From the NCBI GenBank assembly GCA_027382625.1, contig JAJKFJ010022160.1, positions 1 to 64,000 of the forward strand: DNA of 64,000 nt, written 5' to 3'. Positions 60,301 to 64,000 of this stretch are shown piece after piece (within the stretch, counting starts at the first letter, position 1; every line of letters begins with the position of its first letter). Below the pieces are notes generated by a model, which was not told the DNA's origin, did no database searches, and saw nothing but the letters and a program-made list of their open reading frames with translations. The stretch is from Tetmemena sp. SeJ-2015 (Eukaryota; Ciliophora; Spirotrichea; Sporadotrichida; Oxytrichidae). A program made the position numbers and the translations under genes.

Positions 60301-63102
60301 TCATTAATTTATAATTTTTATTTTAGTTGAGAATTTATTGGAAATATAATGAAATATAATTATAATAAAATCATCCTAATCTGAGAAAATTGAGGTGTGA
60401 TACATCATTCGATATATCACACAAATTTAAGAACTTCTTATCCTTACAATTTATGTTTAGGATCACTTACTCTAGAGTGAAAGCGAGTAAAGTTGTAATG
60501 CAAGAAAAGAAAATGAGAGCTCACGACAAAAATCTTGATAATTAGATGAGTTACATTTTTAGTAGCAAAAATTCATATTTAATTTATTGGGTATGAACAA
60601 AGAACAAGTGCATGGATTGAGCCTTTTCAAATACCTCCATGTTTCAATCCTCAACTTATTATTTTAACTTAAACTCTATTTAAATCTATTTTAATATAAT
60701 ATTAATCTAAATTTTTAGTTCTAACATCTTGAAACTTAGAAGTGCAATGAGTAACATCTATAACTATCTAATGCGAGACTATAGTGTGGTACTCTCATCA
60801 TTTTTGCGATGGAGTTGATTATGAGGTTATAACTACTGAAATGGGTGACTAAATCTATACTAGATCAAATTTGTAGTTATTATTTTTGATTATTTTGGTG
60901 TTTGACTCGCATGATTTTAATTATTATGAAAGAAATTAATTATATTGCCATTTTGAGATTTGATTTCGAAATTTATTTCAGAAGTTATTTTGTAAAAAAC
61001 TAAATTCTCTCATTATACACTTTAGTTAATTTTATAATTTGATGAATATCTTGTTAATTGTCGAGGAAAGCACTTAATACATTATTTAAAGCCGCCCATT
61101 ATTTTTCTTATTCAGAAAAGCGAAAATAATATTATAAAATTGCTTGTATTTTAAATACTCTTAAATTAAATTTGCATTTAGAATATCTAGAAAAGCTATA
61201 TTTACAAAAATAAAATAATAGAGAATATCAAAATATTTTAAAGCCAAGTATTGTAATTATTTGTTCGTTTAATAGGAGATTTTTATAAATTATTTTAATG
61301 ATATGAAGGAGAAGAATCCAAGGGAGCGAATTCTTACTGCGCTACTAATATTAGTGTTGAGTCGAAAGAGAGATAGTAGGCATTTTGGTCACTGACTTGA
61401 TATCATATAACTAATTTAATTAATTATTTATTTTTAAATCCAAAGATAGCTATCTCCTAAGAAGTGGTTGTGTAGAGCATTCTAATTTAAAATTGAAGAA
61501 TGGGGAAAATTAATTTTCAGTTTATTTGAGAAGAAAAATGTTTAAAGCTTAATATATTTTACAATTTATATAATTGGGATATTAAGCAAATAATATTTAT
61601 ATGAGATTTGATTCTTTAGTTTACTAAAGAGGAGAACTTGTTATCGATTGATACGAAAGAAGAGGGTACTATAAGTCAAATATTAATAGGTAATCGATTA
61701 ATGCAGATACTTGTGAATATAAGGTAAAAGACATATTTTTTTTCTTCCCAATTAAAAGTCAGATAATAAATGAAAAAACAAGTTTTAATTAGAAAGTGAG
61801 TTAGAAGTATGGATATAGTGACTAGTTTAAAACTTCATACTCTTTATTTCCATGACAAATGTTGCAAATTCATAATTACTAGAGTTATCTAGAATAACTT
61901 TTAGATGGCTAAAACACTTTATGATAGAAGGAGAAATATATTTAACTTTTTTGGGGCTGATATCTTAGTTTTTATGAAGATAGCTTGACAATACTGCTGA
62001 AATGGGAATTTTCTTGACAAAATGATTTGTATAAATGCTTTATGTCGTTCTCCATTTATTTATTATTGATATTAATTATATTGTTCATTTATATTCTAGA
62101 CTGTAATTTTCTTCAGTTAAATTTTAAGCATTATGCATTTCTCGAACACCTAATCTTATTTAACTTATATTTTCATATAAATAAATAAAAATGTATTAAG
62201 GTACTGTCGTCTGGCCCTCGAACCTCGCCAAATAAATATTTTCAATAAATAATATTGAAAGCATAAAATGACTGATAATTTACTAGCCATCTATGAGGAT
62301 GAAATAAAGAGGAAGCTAGTCTACGCGATAAATTACATTCAAATCTGTAAATCTTTTGTAGGAATTCTACAAAGTCCTCGCTTCAGATATTAAAATTATA
62401 TTTTTTCTTTAAATTAAATTCTACCTACGGTATAGTACTGCTAACCTCCATTTTTAATTATAGAATCTCAATTTCAATAGTCTCTAAACTGAGCTTTTAG
62501 TCCTAACACCATCCCTGGAGATTTATTTACTAACAGTTATCTGACTAAAGGTGAAAATGCCCTATAATTACTTTTAATTAAGTAAAATCACAGTTTTTAT
62601 ATAAGTGTTTTAGCATTACTTTAGACTTCAGAGAGCGCTTGCAATACCAATATTGATTATGGCAGACTAGTAGTTAGTCCTTCTTCCTCCAGTTTTTAAG
62701 GTAGGAAACTCAAAACCTTTTTACAAAATCGAGGCTGAACAAATAATACTATCATAGTACATTTATATAAGTTGTAAATTTAGTTTTTAAATAAAACATA
62801 AGGACGAGAATTTAGGGGTAACTTGAATTTTAGGTATCATAGTATTTGCCTGCAATTATTACGTCATTGTTTATGTAAGAAAAACTTTAATTTAAAAGAT
62901 AGAAGCAGCTTGCTGTATTTCCATGTATGATGTTTCTGTTGCTCTAAATTCGTAAGGGAAAGAGGCTCCACCAACGCATAAATTTGTTACAATAGCTTCT
63001 CCCAATCTTGAAATTATTTAAAGATTAAATTGCTGCAAAAATCAAGACAAGTAATTTGTAGTTTTTCAGTGAGATCTCATTTTTTATTGTAGTTTAAAAC
63101 AT
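51346..63102 (-). CDS. G3: large CADG-type multipass membrane protein, copy 3
   Basis: Start ATG 63102 with a clear signal peptide (NYKLLVLIFAAIQS). Then come CVGGASFPYEFRATETSYME, NNDVIIAGKYYDTQ (about 62870), FTDLNV...LYFILIDG (about 62310), NAYYLSFDSTLILV (about 61370), SLIGCIQQTKAD (about 59830), VCLDLDVAEHSTTFTATNF (about 58830), VFGRVTSYGWIIF (about 57980), CLNLDAFDLEIDFTFTPD (about 55590) and NFYVTCPDLQFSQDAYPKY (about 55410). CADG-like sequence with good conservation follows (FKPKEVSLIGTHKLIIIITD, NSQPLSSIYQTLIKV, about 54710-54590; IFWPTNISILMDKN, about 54390). Then helices around 53830 and 53350, KFGSVYENYRINSFAFFLAF (about 52890), and SGFIDVNIAYDDSLFIDL (about 52570). A tail ends at TGA 51346-51348. 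It is the most diverged copy. The fold-back element at 56810 lies within it. A frame slip after the signal peptide exon and another near 53420 are seen. Confidence 0.65.
51998..52021. repeat. (TTTAC)n microsatellite
   Basis: Four to five tandem copies of ACTTT/TTTAC in the tail region of G3. A simple repeat with no visible function. Confidence 0.7.
56810..57474. mobile_element. Fold-back MITE FB3 (665 bp, TA target)
   Basis: Ends TACCTAAGAATCTAAAAG are inverted copies flanked by TA (56808-56809 and 57475-57476). The arms are about 260 bp each and nearly identical, around a ~145-bp unique centre (about 57073-57215). Ends and sequence differ from FB1/FB2, so this is a separate family, but the TA target again fits a Tc1/mariner-type mobilising enzyme. 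The 63-codon frame at 56942-57133 spans arm and centre and is not supported as a gene. It sits in a non-coding part of G3. Confidence 0.88.
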
Positions 63103-64000
63103 CCTTCTTTTTTATATTAATCTATTTTAAAATAATTATGCTTTTCTACTAGTATTATTTATAGATATTGTTATTATTTATAGTTGGGAATTCAATTGAT
63201 ATTGGGGGTTGATTAAAAATATATATGAGGAGCAAAACTTTTTGAATTATCAATATTAACTTAATAAAAAATTTTGTCTCTTATTATATTGAGCCATCCA
63301 AATCAAATTTGCAAGAATATAAATTTGATAAAAATTTAAGAAGAATCGAATCGTGTTAATATAATTCAACTCCAGACTGTTAAATTATATTTGATTTATA
63401 TCTTAATTAAATTACTCAATAAATTCTTAGCTATAATTATTTAGAATAGATATTTATAATCTTTTAAGTCATTAATTTTGTTTTATCTATCTTTTTATAA
63501 ATCTTTCTAGAAAATTTAATAAGAATAATTGAAATAATAGAGTAACAGTGTATAAAATTCATAGAGTCAATAATTTCAAATTGCCCTAAACTACTGCACA
63601 AGCAGAGGCAAATAAAATAAATGCTTCATGCTTTACTTAGGCTTTTTTTGCAAATTACAGGAATCAATTAATAATTCCTTAGAATTCAAATAAAAATATG
63701 CTCTTAATTGGTGAAACCACAACCATCTGCTTAGAGTAAATGTTTAAAGGGATAAAAATTATTAATTTCAATCATTCAGCTGAGGAATGAATAAAATCAT
63801 CATAGGAATTAGAATATCGATACTACATTCAGGTGAATAAACTCTCTGACCTTTCATAATCTATTGTCCATAAAATATTTAAAATGTTCCCAACGATGTT
63901 TTTTAAAAATATATAGTCTGAATGGCAGAGACTCTCTAGCAAAATAAATTCAAATACAAATTTAATACTCAAAATAATTTAATTACAAATTTATAATGAT
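63103..64000. promoter_or_regulatory. Upstream region of G3
   Basis: AT-rich sequence upstream of the G3 start codon. No coding frame, RNA gene or repeat is convincing. By position it contains the G3 promoter. Confidence 0.35.

Noticed and set aside
1..64000. tRNA, rRNA genes, CRISPR arrays and bacterial-type operons
   Set aside because: None was recognised; gene structure, genetic code and short introns are those of a ciliate nuclear genome.

Overview
The window looks like germline (micronuclear) DNA of a hypotrich-type ciliate. It is very AT-rich. Every convincing reading frame uses TAA and TAG as glutamine and only TGA as stop, introns are very short, and G4T4 telomere-like repeats occur inside the sequence, one of them at the end of a TBE-like transposon. 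Long non-coding stretches, mobile elements and tandem gene copies fit germline DNA better than gene-sized macronuclear chromosomes. Species was not determined.

Layout. (1) 1-1459: right end of a TBE-like transposon with a decayed DD34E transposase. (2) 1801-22424, minus strand: copy 1 (G1) of a large multi-exon gene for a secreted or membrane protein (signal peptide, beta-propeller-like N-terminus, cadherin-like/CADG-type repeats, multipass membrane domain, charged tail). G1 is split by a ~10.8 kb insertion (about 7366-18135) and also carries a 621-bp MITE and a ~570-bp insertion. (3) 22425-40454: three plus-strand copies (K1-K3) of an F-box-like/kelch gene, plus two ~1.5 kb fold-back elements and an internal telomeric repeat. 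(4) 40455-50445 and 51346-63102: copies 2 and 3 (G2, G3) of the large membrane-protein gene; G3 contains a third fold-back element.

The most interesting object is the ~10.8 kb insertion. The paralogue G2 supplies an intact empty site. The insertion carries six reading frames arranged as three divergent pairs: an MT-A70 adenine methyltransferase beside an unrecognised plus-strand gene; a Tc1/mariner-type DD34E transposase beside a coiled-coil protein; and a 1115-aa SecA-like SF2 ATPase beside another unrecognised gene. A transposase, an MT-A70 methylase and a SecA-like ATPase in one mobile unit is a combination I do not recognise. Several of these frames are broken by a single in-frame TGA, whereas the SecA-like frame is fully open.

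Caution: many paralogous exons show one-base frame breaks at homopolymers, and 18.7-21.3 kb is filled with implausible A/T/G runs. Part of the apparent decay may be consensus error in the assembly rather than biology.
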